The position numbers and the translations under genes are program-made. Shown piece by piece: positions 47,400 through 58,160 of a stretch of 64,000 bases of DNA; position 1 is the stretch's first letter, and each line of letters begins with the position of its first letter. Origin of the DNA: Siphonodentalium dalli (lineage: Eukaryota > Mollusca > Scaphopoda > Gadilida > Siphonodentaliidae); NCBI GenBank assembly GCA_032622095.1, contig CP136068.1:131073989-131137988 (forward strand), written 5' to 3'. The notes beneath the pieces are model-generated. The model had not been told where the DNA came from and searched no databases. It worked only from the letters and a program-made list of their open reading frames with translations.

Positions 47400-48310
47400 T
47401 CATGCGTTGTGCCAAATACCATTCTCTCGTGTTTCTGTTATACTAGCTGGCGTTACTCGGGTAAATAATGAATACATTATTAGTGCCCCTACAAGTCATT
47501 AAATTAAGTGTTAGTCACCTGAGGTAAACATCGCCTACATGTATTACATGAAACTCTCATGATTAAGATAACTCTATATTTTAAGTTGATAATAAACGTT
47601 CTTCGTTCGATGACCCTACCCTTATTCCATTCAATAAACCCATTCTATAAAATGTGATATGCAACGTTCGTTGCATAACAGCAAATAGTGCCAAAATGTA
47701 TTATTGTTGCACAAGCATGACCCTTGAATTCCGGTTTATCGGCTGTTTACATTCCGTACGCTACATGTACATCTCAAACTGCGATGGCTTCCAATATTTT
47801 TCCAACAAACTCTAATGAATGAAGAATTTGAAAAGTAATTTCATTAAATTTGCGCTATTAAATAAGCCAAAGAGTCTTTATTTGTCTGGGACTTGTTCTT
47901 TACGCGCGCATGCAACAACGCATAGTTACGTGAAACGGCATCGCAGGCCTTGTATACGCCGATGTTAGTTACACGTCCCATTTGTTATTTTAAGTATATT
48001 ATATCGAGGGTTTGGATCATGTAATAAATAGAATATGTACAACGATGCCCCATTTTATATACAGCAATTACGCAATTCTTTATTCTCATCACCAAATGCA
48101 TACAGGTATGGAGAAACAGCGGAATTCACAAAGCGCGTCCATTAAAATAGGTCTGCATGGGCCTAATTGACTTGACTCCGTTCGTAAATCACCACCTCCT
48201 CCTTGTGTCAAATTACGACAATGTGCCAATTTGCCCACATATCGCCTGAGCTTATAATAAAAGCTCTTCATTGGTAATATATGCTAAAATGATTTATACG
48301 AGATAAATAG
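47400..48310. other. Intronic stretch, no clear feature
   Basis: AT-rich sequence inside the proposed methyltransferase gene. A fragment on the minus strand near 47517-47535 (GATGTTTACCTCAGGTGAC) resembles the end of the exon at 58920, see findings. Confidence 0.35.
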
Positions 48311-48439
48311 AGTGTTTTTGAGTGGATATCGAAAAATATGTCATGAGTGAGCGAGACAAATGTTTATTTTCGCGAGCGAAAATAAACATTTGTCGCGGTC
48401 ACGAATGACGTATTTTTCGGTATCCACTAAAAAAACACT
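48311..48439. repeat. 129-bp palindrome
   Basis: AGTGTTTTTGAGTGGATATC ... ACAAATGTTTATTTTCGC and its mirror around GAGC. A few mismatches near the outside. Confidence 0.85.
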
Positions 48440-48486
48440 AGATATTCTTTTTATTATACGCATTTCCAAAGAAATTCATCACTTAC

Positions 48487-48568
48487 GACGTTAAATGATA
48501 TCACAATCGTCTTCAATCGATGCATAATTTTTGAAGCCATCAGCTGATCGATGCCTGTTCTCACAATG
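48487..48568 (-). CDS. Candidate internal exon of the METTL24-like gene (weak)
   Basis: 82 bases. The donor is strong (AACGTC|GTAAGTGA). The acceptor at gaagtag|CATTG is poor. In the only open frame it encodes IVRTGIDQLMASKIM and HRLKTIVISFNV. It leaves phase 0, as the last exon (SMIDILKMD) needs, and enters in the phase left by the candidate exon 49297-49188. HRLKTIV could correspond to the 'WK--TL--I' block that precedes IDILKMD in this family. The frame is short, so chance is not excluded, and the expected H-R...GL block is absent. Confidence 0.3.
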
Positions 48569-49187
48569 CTACTTCACCATCCGCAGAATATAAAAATATA
48601 GTTCCCGTATTCTTCCCTTTATTTCCGCCATAAATATGTCGAATTTCAACATAAAATAGATTTTAATTATAACTGTATCAGTGAATATAATATAATTTAG
48701 AATATTACAATGGGTTCTTTCACTTTGACCTTCTTCAATAGTACAAACCGGAAACAGTATAGGTACTCGCAAGTGAATCGGTCGCACGCGCAAGCTAGTG
48801 TGAAAGTATATTCTTCTATATCCCCTTCTGGGTGATATCGATATTTATCTAAACGCGTTTTTTTTCTATAATTCACTGTTGTGTGTATAATAAAGGCGTC
48901 TATCCCATGACATTCCCCTTGTGAGGTGACCAAGGTGTACCAATTTCCTACACATCGTCTTAGCTGATAAGGAATACTGTTTATTGCTCATATGGGTGAT
49001 TCTCCCGTAAACGAGCAAACCCATGTCCTGCGTTATTAGTTCATCCTATGAAAAACAATGGCCACCATACATAAAAGTGATGGTAATGATCTTGTAGCTC
49101 ACGATACAGGCATTTATTAGAGACATTTCGGGTTTAGTATGGACGTGTGACAACATATATGCCATGTGTATATTACAGGCTACGTAC
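48569..49187. other. Intronic stretch
   Basis: Minus-strand frames at 48933-48569 include a Cys-rich run (CACDRFTCEYLYC) that I cannot assign. No consistent splice pair. Confidence 0.3.
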
Positions 49188-49297
49188 CCCGAAACCGCAT
49201 GTCCCAAATCAAAGGCATTCAACTTCCCTGATTGTTCCCATTCGCCACCAAACGATTCATCTTTAAACCAATTAATATTTTTGTGCGGAATTTTGCA
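49188..49297 (-). CDS. Candidate internal exon of the METTL24-like gene
   Basis: 110 bases between ggcgttcag|TGCAAA and TTTCGG|GTACGTAG on the minus strand. The open frame reads CKIPHKNINWFKDESF and GGEWEQSGKLNAFDLGH. The run F--EW---G-LNAFDLG fits the Rossmann part of the family (acidic-aromatic residues, Gly, then the -FD- that ends strand 2). It leaves phase 2. Its entry phase (0) does not match the phase 2 end of exon 56755-56624, so either a small exon lies between, or this exon is not part of the gene. Position and strand fit. Confidence 0.42.
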
Positions 49298-49754
49298 CTG
49301 AACGCCATGCAATTCGTATAATTTTTATGAAATTAAATATTTATTTAGTTGAAAGCATGTGAAGTCTTCCAAAAGCATGTCCCGTTATATAGAATCATTA
49401 CCCAAACGCACCATAAAGACGGCTGCTATTTTCACCAGAAACATAGCTTGTTCATATCTATGGTTGCATCGTGGAGTAAATATCCTTTAATGTCTAGAAA
49501 AAATTAACCCAGGTTATGTTTCCTTGAATAATTTTTCAAAATCAACCTTTGAAACTAGAAATCGCTAGCGTATATTTATTCAGCGTCATTACACAAACGC
49601 AGACCATTTAAATGTTACATGCTGTAGGCGAACAATTAAAAGTTTATTTCGAAAGCTCGCAGCGGTTGTTTGTTCATAAACTAGTTCATTTTCATAGGTG
49701 ATGGATATTCAAAATATAAGAGCGCGCTGAAACGAAAATCGTCATTAGCCAAAC

Positions 49755-49795
49755 GCGTCATTACCCAAACACTCCTTCTGTTTGGGTAATGACGC
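49755..49795. repeat. 41-bp hairpin
   Basis: GCGTCATTACCCAAAC / GTTTGGGTAATGACGC with a 9-base loop. Related single arms (CATTACCCAAACGC, GTCATTACACAAACGC) occur at 49395 and 49588, so it may be the end of a larger inverted-repeat element. Confidence 0.7.
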
Positions 49796-51071
49796 AATTT
49801 TAATTTTGAAATATCCAGAGACGCAAACACGATCTAACAAATAAAACATGTTAAGGGATGATCTGGGTGTAAATAAAAAGAACAAATATGACATACGGAT
49901 TAGTTTTAGTGCGTTTATATAACATCGGGGGGAGAGTGAATGAGTGGTGGGGTGGGGGTGATCAACGGAATCTAACGAATTCTCTAAATGGATTGACGTT
50001 TACATCAAACAATCTCAGTGAGAAGCAGATGACAGTTTGAAAAGTCAATTATTTCCGTACTTTTCAACAATCGTTCTGCCTGCGGGGCGATTTCCGGCTC
50101 GTGTGTTATAGCAACGGCGTCAAAATACACATTTTGGACCATCAGAATATCACACTGACAATTCTATCTGATTGAGCGCATCGAGAAACCCCCAAATACA
50201 AAATTTCAGTTCAATATCTTGAAACATTTAAGAGAAATCCATCCACAATGTTTTCTACTCTAAATTATCATTGCAATTTGGCGAACCCCTTGGGGAACAG
50301 AGTTTGATTGACATATGTTCACGTTGTCTACATCAGAGTTCCTCGATCGTTTGGAGTCAAACCAAGTGTACGAGGGACCGGGGCATGCCCGACTTGATAG
50401 GAATCGCCTTTTATGCGATCAAAATCTGTTTCCAATTATCATATCTGAACGCTGTATTCGTTGACCTCTTAGAGAGTTTGAACTCTAAGTCACGCCCACA
50501 AAGCACATCAATTTCCACCACGTATATTCAAATGGCTGTATCTCATAGACGTCTCAACGTGCGGAGCTACGCAATACTTAGTTTGGACGGATACATCATC
50601 GGCTACTCAAACAATATATACTCATAACGATAATTCAACTATTAAAGGGCACATGTCAACAAGTTTTGGAAAAAGAGCGAATTTGACAATGACGTTGCCC
50701 TGATTCAACCCCAAAAAAACGTCATTGGCACATGCTGTAATGAACGACCTTGATTGACCTTGACCTGGCCCTATAATTTTGCCAAATGTCATTTTCGTGG
50801 TCACCAATATATGTGCTACATACTCACATAAAATTCATCGGCATGTGACAAACTTTTTTCCCCCAGAATTTTCTGGACGAAATTGTTCATTTAATGGAGA
50901 ATCACCCATATATGAGAAAATAATTTTTAGGGTCAGCGACACCTATCCAATTAATGGTACTCACCTGAGCCAATTTACCCCTGCATACCAATTTCCAGCG
51001 ACAAGGGTCCAACCAGTTTGGGTATATATATATTCTTAATTATTTTATTAAAATTGTTTATTAGTGCCCAT
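49796..51071. other. Intronic/unassigned stretch
   Basis: A 118-codon plus frame at 50271-50627 has no recognisable domain and no splice support. No other feature seen. Confidence 0.35.
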
Positions 51072-51548
51072 TTAAAGGTACTCAACCCGTAAAGAGGGTC
51101 CCCATCTCAACAGATTCCAACAACAACAATCCGATCAGAGGGTCCTATATTACTATTTCTTTGGCTTTGGGGGTAAAACATATTTGATTCGAGTCGAGGA
51201 ACCCATCAAACAAAGCTCAGAGTTATTAGATATTGATTTTTGAAAATTCTTATGTTCTCGAGATGAGTACTTATAACTGCCGTCAATTTGGTAACATGCT
51301 CGAGATTTTACGCCAAAATTCTATTCAAACAGACAAGGATGGATAACTCTATAATCAAGTGGTAATAATTGACTACGTACTGGGCCAGTAAGAATTCCCG
51401 ATAATGAAAAATAATAGATTTCTAAAATCGATATCTAACAAATCTGAGCTTTGATGGGTGACTTCCTCGACTCGAATCAAATTTTTTTGACCCCCGAAGC
51501 CATTGAAATAGTAATTGAGAGGAGTTTTATCGGGTTGAGTACCTTTAA
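51072..51548. mobile_element. T1 MITE in R'-R geometry
   Basis: TTAA at 51072-51075 and 51545-51548. The left half carries ACTATTTCTTTGGCTTTGGG and TTTGATTCGAGTCGAGGAAC. The right half carries their reverse complements (TTCCTCGACTCGAATCAAAT, GCCATTGAAATAGTAATT). Both halves are thus the right arm of the complete copy at 33048-33476. The very left tip still has a short left-type block (CCCCATCTCAACAGATTCCA). Confidence 0.78.
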
Positions 51549-51696
51549 GTTGTTTGAGCTCCACGTGAATAACAGACCATTCCAGTGTATACTTATATAA
51601 CTGAATGGGATAACCATTCAGTATAGAAGAGGTTTAAATACATTACATGTGATAAGTATGTGATAAGTGCAATTCTTGGGATGGATACGATCGAGT

Positions 51697-52082
51697 CTGC
51701 AAATAGTGTGACTGTCATTTGCATCACCAAATTCACCCTCTGGGGACCTCATTCTACTTATATAAGCTCATCTTCTGCGAAGTATCTATAGCCTCACATT
51801 AACATTGTTCTTAGTTACTTTTTCATTTCTGGGAAGTTTCTATATCCCCTAATTTGCAGATAAAATGCATAATCGGGGAGAACAATCATCACCAACTTCC
51901 AACTGGGAAACATCAATCTGATCCTAGCCTGGGTCTCCCATAGCAGTACTGTTGAGGCCTAAGCAGAATGAGGTTCACATGGGGTGAATATGGTAACGCT
52001 AGCCCGGCGTGCGGGATAGCGTCACTAAATTCAACCTCTGGGGACCTCATTCTGCAAATGACAGACACACTATTTGCAGGTC
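51697..52082. repeat. Inverted/direct repeat composite
   Basis: TGCAAATAGTGTGACTGTCA at 51697 is mirrored at 52053-52081 (TGACAGACACACTATTTGCA). TCTGGGGACCTCATTCT occurs directly at about 51740 and 52037. Open frames across it (for example 51968-52159) reflect the repeat. Confidence 0.65.
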
Positions 52083-52289
52083 CGGCTGCGATGACTTACC
52101 TGTTTGTGACCAAGCATCTCCAGTATACTCTTGATCGTCATCATTTTCCATTTTTTTGAGTTGACTTCATCTTTACCTCCTAACCCGGTTCTGTGAAAGT
52201 GGATGGACTTAGATCGAAGATGGTCCTCTTTTACCATGCTGTGTCAAGTAGAAGATATAAGGTGGCACTTTAGTGTGAAGTTTATACTA

Positions 52290-52718
52290 TTAAAGAGAAC
52301 CAAGCCGATCACGGTCCGCATATCATCAAGTTACAACAACAAAATTTCTTCAAAATACGCTTTTGTTATCAGAATCGATTAATTACAACAAAATAGTGCT
52401 AACCGCTATCAATTGTGGTATCAAATTTCCCAAAACGTTTTAGTTATCCACATATTGTTCAACGAAATATGGGCACATTATCACTTGCGTATCACGCAAT
52501 TTGGCCGTATTACCACTTGATTTTAGAGTTATCCATCTTCATCGGCAATTTTGTTCGAGACCATCGATTTGACGACTCGTTTCTGGGCCACAAAAAAATC
52601 GATATTTGATCACTCTGAACTATGATGGGTGGGTTCCTCGATTCGAATCAAATAGTTTTTACACTCGAAGCCAAAGAAATAGTAATTTGGGAGCGATAAT
52701 TCGGATAATGCATCTTTA
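52290..52718 (+). mobile_element. T1 MITE, L-R copy
   Basis: TTAA at 52290-52293 and 52715-52718. GCATATCATCAAGTTACAAC on the left, CACTTGATTTTAGAGTTATC in the middle, GGTTCCTCGATTCGAATCAA and AATAGTAATTTGGGAGCG on the right. Terminal bases are diverged. Confidence 0.75.
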
Positions 52719-53623
52719 ATCATTCACAAGTAGTTCCGGTTGTTTGAGACAGCAGTCGCGTACGGTATGAGATACATAGGATCACCAACGAGTTAAGTTG
52801 GGATAGAAGAATTTATGAAACGAGTTTGATCAATTTGATTCACAACGAGTCGTAGACATATGAAAAAACTAGAGCTTTACGGACTTTTTAACAAATCAAA
52901 TTTTTTAAAAGAATCGGAAAAATGCATGCAAAATTCACACATGCACGGCGTTTGCTGAGACGATCCACAGCCGTTTACGACAGTATTGCGCGCTCTGATT
53001 AGCAACAAAAAATATAGTCCCCCAATTTGCCTCTTTGTTTTCTGCCTATTTTCATTGTATAGTGCAACGAAGTTGGATAAGAATTGAACTTTAATGAACA
53101 AAGCAATCATTTTGAAATGTCTGGTATTGGTCTCATTCGCGGCTTTTCGAAATCGTATTAATCCGCGCGGTAATTTTGTTGGTGCGATGCCAAGTATCCC
53201 GCGAAGCATGCGCCTATTAGATATCATATTTGAGATATAAGGAAATATGTAATGGCTTTTTTAATAATATATCTACTAGTGGTTGCATGCGGTATAGGAA
53301 CATTTCATATAGCTATCTCACACGGACTGCCATTTCACCCAGGTCGTGATGGATATTATTATAGTCTTACCTCGGATCGAAGCTATGAATTTCGCAGCCA
53401 TAGTATTTTTCTATTCCATCGTCAAACGACCATTCATTGTTTATCCTAGAACAGCGGAAGGTAGTAATGGTATATAGATAAAATATATGATACAATATAT
53501 GCGCAGCATGGAGTTGACAAAACAAAAAATAGAGGAAAATAGTCCACGAACCGCAAACCTTAAAGAGTGACTTCGAGATCGGCTGCAGCTTCGGTCACAG
53601 CCGATATCGGAAATTATTAATAG

Positions 53624-53855
53624 TAACAACTTGATTTTAGAGTTATCCATCTTACAACCGCAATTTGTCCGTTTTTAGCACGTGGTCCTCGAAAAGATTT
53701 GGCCACAAACAATAGAAACAGCACATTTCAAACATGGATATCTAATCACTCTGAGCTTTGATGTGTGGGTTCCTCGACTCGAATCAAATATTTTTTACCC
53801 CCGAAGGCAAAGAAATAGTAATTTAGGAGCGTCTGATCGGATTGAGTACCTTTAA
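53624..53855 (+). mobile_element. T1 MITE, right half only
   Basis: Starts at ACTTGATTTTAGAGTTATCC and ends GATTGAGTACCTTTAA with TTAA at 53852-53855. The left half is missing. Confidence 0.72.
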
Positions 53856-53914
53856 ATGTATTAATATTTAAATTTGTATATCTCACATATTATATTTATT
53901 GGTTTATTGAGATA

Positions 53915-54372
53915 AAAGGAACTCAATCCTAATCGAGGGTCCCCATATCATCAGATTCCAACAACAACAGCAACAACATTTTTTTAAATGCGCTTCAGTT
54001 ATCAGAATCGAGTAATTGCATAACAAAATGCTAACCACGGTCAGCTATAGTATAAAATTGCCCAAAATTTGTTATTTATCAACATTTTGTTCAACGAATT
54101 TTGCCGGTTTGTCAAATATCTGACACAAAAAAGTCACTTGATTTTAGAGATGAAGATGGATAACTCTAAAATCAAGTGGTAATACGGTCAAATTTCGTGA
54201 AACTTTAGTGATAATTCAGTCACATTTTGTTGAACAAAATGTTGATAAATAACAGTACCATAGTTGACAGTGGTTAGCATTATTTTGTTGCAATAAATCG
54301 ATTCTGATAATTATAAAGCGTATTTTGAGGAAATGTTGTTGTTGTTGTTGTTGTATCTTGATTGTATGGGGA
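53915..54372. mobile_element. T1 MITE in L-L' geometry
   Basis: The left half has AGGGTCCCCATATCATCAGA, TTCCAACAACAACAG and AGTCACTTGATTTTAGAG. From 54150 the sequence is the mirror: GATAACTCTAAAATCAAGTG, ACATTTTGTTGAACAAAATG, GTTGTTGTTGTTGTTGT, GGGGACCGT. Both halves are left arms, so the right arm is absent. Confidence 0.78.
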
Positions 54373-54458
54373 CCGTATATATAGATAGAAAGAAATCTAT
54401 TATCCATGAATATCTGTATACAGTAATTCTAATCGTAATTGTAATATTTGCGAGGCAA

Positions 54459-54486
54459 CCCCCCCCCCCCCCCCCCCCCCCCCCCC
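54459..54486 (+). repeat. 28-base C homopolymer
   Basis: Uninterrupted run of C. Runs of this length are error-prone in sequencing, so the count is uncertain. The G-rich strand could form quadruplex structures. Confidence 0.95.
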
Positions 54487-54640
54487 ATGTATTACTAATT
54501 TACTACACATAGTACCATCATATGAGTATTGTACATGTAATATTGACACACAGCATGTGTGGTTTCTCCACTACGTGTCACATACAATCATACTAATTCC
54601 GATTGTTTTTAAGCAAAGAACACATGTTAATTATAATGAA

Positions 54641-54832
54641 AATGAATTTATGACTGGAGTGGTAAACTCATTTTCATTATAATCACCATGTTGTTTGCAT
54701 CGTTCATATATCACATGAGTGTATTTTGTACTAATCCATGGCTCAAATTCATTCATTTGTTGCATATATTCTGTTGAATATAAAAGGAGATTGTCCCATA
54801 AATGATCGGAGTTAGTGTACAGTACCCTTTAA
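54641..54832 (+). mobile_element. TTAA MITE family T3, right half
   Basis: CACCATGTTGTTTGCATCGT, GGCTCAAATTCATTCATTTG, TTGTCCCATAAATG and GTACAGTACCCTTTAA match the right half of the complete copy at 61424-61754. TTAA at 54829-54832. The left half is lost apart from a short hairpin at the break (AATGAAAATGA / TCATTTTCATT). Confidence 0.75.
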
Positions 54833-55254
54833 AGGCCCATCTAACGTTCGAGTCATCGAATATATGTTTATAGTACCTTGATATAGGGTTGTAATAACAA
54901 GCTATGACATAAAATATGATTAAAATACTATAATTCATCACCATTTGCAACTTCTTGTCTCAGTGAGAAGGTGCCCATAGAGTAATAGAAAATAGCTGAA
55001 ATCTTAGAAACATTCCACCGTTTCGCGCCAAGAATGCAACATAATTCAAATTATGAATAGAGTTATTCCCCTCCATTAATATAATAGACTTTGCAGAACA
55101 GTCTAGATGAAACTTAAGTACAGAACACAAGTCGGTACCTCAACAAAAAACATGTCCACAGTTTATGACTCCGAATAAGTTGATAGTATATACAATGGTT
55201 TTGGCTTCCTCTTTCAAATGGTGTATACTATGGCATATCTCATATATATTTTGA

Positions 55255-55630
55255 AGACCTCTGTTTGTCTGTCTGTTTGTCTGTATGTATGTTTGTCTGT
55301 CACTTATACAAATCTACGATTCTCGACCGATCGGGACGAAACTTGGTACGTGTGTGTAGTTTGACCAGGCGGTGGGCGTTGTCGTATTGGCGAGGCCGTG
55401 CGGCGCCCGTGCAGGGCATGCGCAGACGAGATCTCGGAAAAAGGTGGAGCTATCGACTTGAAATTTGCTATGTGAATGTATCTTGCCCCGGATACGAATT
55501 TTATCGGGTAGCCGAGCCCGTGCGACGCCAGCTTCGCGCATGCGCAGACCAGTTCTCGGAAACGGGTGGAGCTATCGACTTGAAATTTGGTTTTTGAATA
55601 GCCCGGACAACGTCGGGCTCATCGGCTAGT
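55255..55630 (-). repeat. Interspersed repeat with GTCTGT-rich tail, inverted
   Basis: Read on the minus strand it starts ACTAGCCGATGAGCCCGACG and TTGTCCGGGC, then has AAATTTCAAGTCGATAGCTC twice (~110 bases apart), CAAGTTTCGTCCCGATCGG, and ends in a CAGACAAACAGACAGACAAA tail. It is a distant relative of 43045-43265. GC-rich frames on both strands are not genes. Confidence 0.7.
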
Positions 55631-55987
55631 GTGTTATATAAATGAAACTGAAAAGTTAGTGTTCGGACGCTATGCCAACTGGATGAATGTAACACATTCT
55701 ACTAACATCGCCGAAATCTGAGCAAATCGACCGTACCACTCAATAGAAAACATCGTCTAAACTACGCTCAATTGTAAATATTTACTACTCGATTCGGGAC
55801 GCATCTGTCGGAGATAAATTAACGAAACCCATTTTGCCATCGACAGTCGCTGCATTTAATTAATATATAAGAATGACGGTGTGTGTTGTCAATTTGGAGA
55901 TACAATTTGTAACAATAACTACTAAGAACAAGATTATTCTCCTTTTATATTTGATCACCCTACTGGTGTGTTTCAAGTCACTTTAAG

Positions 55988-56310
55988 ATTATTCTCCATT
56001 TCTATTTGATCACCCTCCATTTCTATTTGATCATCCTCCATTTCTATTTGATCACCCTCCATTTCTATTTGATCACTCTCCATTTCTATTTGATCACCCT
56101 CCATTTCTATTTGATCACCCTCCATTTCTATTTGATCACCCTCCATTTCTATTTGATCACCCTCCATTTCTATTTGATCACCCTCCATTTCTATTTGATC
56201 ACCCTCCATTTCTATTTGATCACCCTCCATTCCTATTTGATCACCCTCCATTTCTATTTGATCACCCTCCATTTCTATTTGATCACCCTCCATTTCTATT
56301 TGATCACCCT
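55988..56310. repeat. 21-bp minisatellite, ~15 copies
   Basis: Unit TTTCTATTTGATCACCCTCCA, so each strand reads as a 7-residue repeat (EGDQIEM on minus). It is bracketed by direct repeats TGATCACCCTACTGGTGTGT plus TTCAA-TCACTTTAAG at about 55953 and 56301. The long frames on both strands follow from the unit length and are not evidence of a gene. Confidence 0.95.
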
Positions 56311-56360
56311 ACTGGTGTGTTTCAAATCACTTTAAGTGGGCCTTTAAATCAGCCACAATA

Positions 56361-56640
56361 ACTCACCCGAATGAGTAAACGATGCAGTTATAACTCACAC
56401 GAATGAGTAAACGATGCAGTTATAACTCACCCGAATGAGTAAACGATGCAGTTATAACTCACCCGAATGAGTAAACGATGCAGTTATAACTCACCCGAAT
56501 GAGTAAACGATGCAGTTATAACTCACCCGAATGAGTAAACGATGCAGTTATAACTCACCCGAATGAGTAAACGATGCAGTTATAACTCACCCGAAATGAG
56601 TAAGCGATGCAGTTATAACTCACCCAAATGAGTAAACGGT
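56361..56640 (-). repeat. 32-bp minisatellite built from an exon end and its splice donor
   Basis: On the minus strand the unit is ATAACTGCATCGTTTACTCA-TTCGGGTGAGTT. It equals the last ~22 bases of the methyltransferase exon 56755-56624 (ATAACTGCACCGTTTACTCA-TTTGG) plus the first bases of its intron (GTGAGTTATA). GTGAGT recurs at plus positions 56618, 56585, 56553, 56521, 56489, 56457, 56425, 56393 and 56361, spacing 32 except one of 33. The first of these, the copy joined to the exon, is the real donor by reading frame. The rest lie in the intron. Confidence 0.9.
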
Positions 56641-56755
56641 GCAGTTATTCTTCGCAATGGAATACTTGTCGTCTGCACAAACCTCCCAGCCTCCGTCGGC
56701 AAGATTTCCGAATCGGTACTTCCGCCAACACGGAATCTCTGTTGCGTCAACGAAA
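56624..56755 (-). CDS. METTL24-like: METTL24-like methyltransferase, internal exon with start of the SAM fold
   Basis: 132 bases, acceptor cccttattacag|TTTCG, donor TTTGG|GTGAGT. It joins the exon 59074-58920 in phase: that exon ends AG and this one supplies T to make a Ser codon. Reading on gives FVDATEIPCWRKYRFGN, LADGGWEVCADDKYS and NNCTVYSFG. RFGN-(x)-DGGWE-C followed by C-VYSFG is the diagnostic run before and at the first strand of the SAM-binding fold in METTL24-type proteins. It ends in phase 2. Just past the donor lies a minisatellite made of copies of this same exon-intron border. If splicing failed here, the frame would meet TGA at once (TTT GGG TGA). Confidence 0.85.
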
Positions 56756-56759
56756 CTGT

Positions 56760-57511
56760 AATAAGGGTATATACGGTCACACTATGTAACATTTCATGGG
56801 AGGATTCAAATCACCACGCTAGTGTGGAATGGGTAATTTACCGTGGGCACAAAAAATGGAATGATTTTTGGTGACCGGAGTAATCTAGTTACGATTGCAA
56901 ATTAATATATTTAGTTAATCAGGAAATGTGTCAAAACCCACATTTGGGCGTTTCGAACAGACGAATATTTAGGCAAATGGGCAAAAATATCTGATACTCA
57001 CAATGAAACTAACGATAATTTTGACTTTTATCGAACAAGCAAATATACCTAATTGTATAACAACCTTGACACTAAGTATCTAAAACTTTGAATAAATAAT
57101 TTTAACTGTCATCCAATTGAATTATATATTTCTGAATTGTATATTATATAATCATGACAAATTATAAAACACAGTGCATTACATAAATATTTTCCATGTG
57201 CTTTCTCAATTGACAGCCGATCTTGTGACGTCACATTACAATACGCTCGCAGTTACACCAGCTGGGCGATATGCGTAGAGAGAGCGTATAGCCACGCGTA
57301 TTTACGCCCGACCATTCCATTCATTGCCCATTCAAATTTCATTACATATTGCAGACCAGCGTAATTAATGGAGTCATCCCCATGCATTTTATCATTTACA
57401 TGTCGTTTGCATACATACCTTACAGCTGTGCAATAGTAATTATTACCGCCACCGGTGTATACTGTTGGCAAATTTTAGAAATCTGTGGACCTATGGGGAT
57501 TTTATAAATAG
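56760..57511. other. Intron of the methyltransferase gene
   Basis: Lies between the exons 59074-58920 and 56755-56624. AT-rich. A minus frame at 57471-57253 has possible but weak splice sites and is not needed, since the flanking exons join in phase. Confidence 0.55.
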
Positions 57512-58085
57512 ATAATTGTTTTTTTTTCGGTTATTTTGGGACGCGTTAAAGTTGTACTGCTACCCCAAGTCCGGTAAAGCTGTAGTTGGAATGTCCAAGT
57601 TCGTGAAAGTTCTATTGACTATGTCGATGATTTGAGAAGTTAGGATATTGTAGAAAGGCTAATCTGGCCGTGTCAAATTGAGCTATAGCGATGGGATATC
57701 TCGCAGGAAAACACATTTCGGGTTTTCGTGGGGTGTGTATTTGATGGATGTCTTATAGTTGCAGTATGTAACTATTATGACCGCGTTAATTGCGTTCGAT
57801 GTTTAGGTATGAACAATGGCTGGGCCATGCACACTTGAAGTTTTATGGCTGGAACCCAATGTTTATCCGCATTTAGAAGCTTTCTGGTTTGGTGAATGAA
57901 AAACCTGCAGTAATAAGCCGTAGTTTTTTGTAATAATTTGAAGGATTAGTTGTTTTAACGGAATTCTGAGGCGGTGCATTCATGTAACCAATATATTTTA
58001 TATTATAATTTATATTTATGGCTAATAATATGATCTTGGTGGCGTTACCATTTCTGACTATGGTTTTCTTGTATTCCACTGACAG
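57512..58085 (+). repeat. Dispersed repeat, copy A (pair with 62245-62670)
   Basis: Shares 'tttataaatagataattg', AGTCCGGTAAAGCTGTAGTT, TTTTAACGGAATTCTGAG, ACCAATATATTTTATATT, TATGATCTTGGTGGCGTTAC and CATTTCTGACTATGGTTTTC with copy B, in the same order. Confidence 0.75.
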
Positions 58086-58160
58086 TCCAATCATAATCGC
58101 CCGTGTGGGATCAAGGCATGCATGGTTAAAGATGTCTCGCTCATCCTAAACACGTCTTAT

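Noticed and set aside
48569-48933. Cys-rich frame (CACDRFTCEYLYC) as a cytokine-like exon
   Set aside because: A pattern of cysteines alone is not enough. No clean splice pair and no family match that I can defend.
55973-56335. EGDQIEM-repeat and HFYLITL-repeat proteins
   Set aside because: Same reason: translation of a 21-bp tandem repeat on the two strands, with no start context or splice support.
57417-57461. Possible 45-base mini-exon on the minus strand (VYTGGGNNYYC)
   Set aside because: Splice sites are plausible, but the flanking exons 59074-58920 and 56755-56624 already join in perfect phase and in family order, so an exon between them is unlikely.
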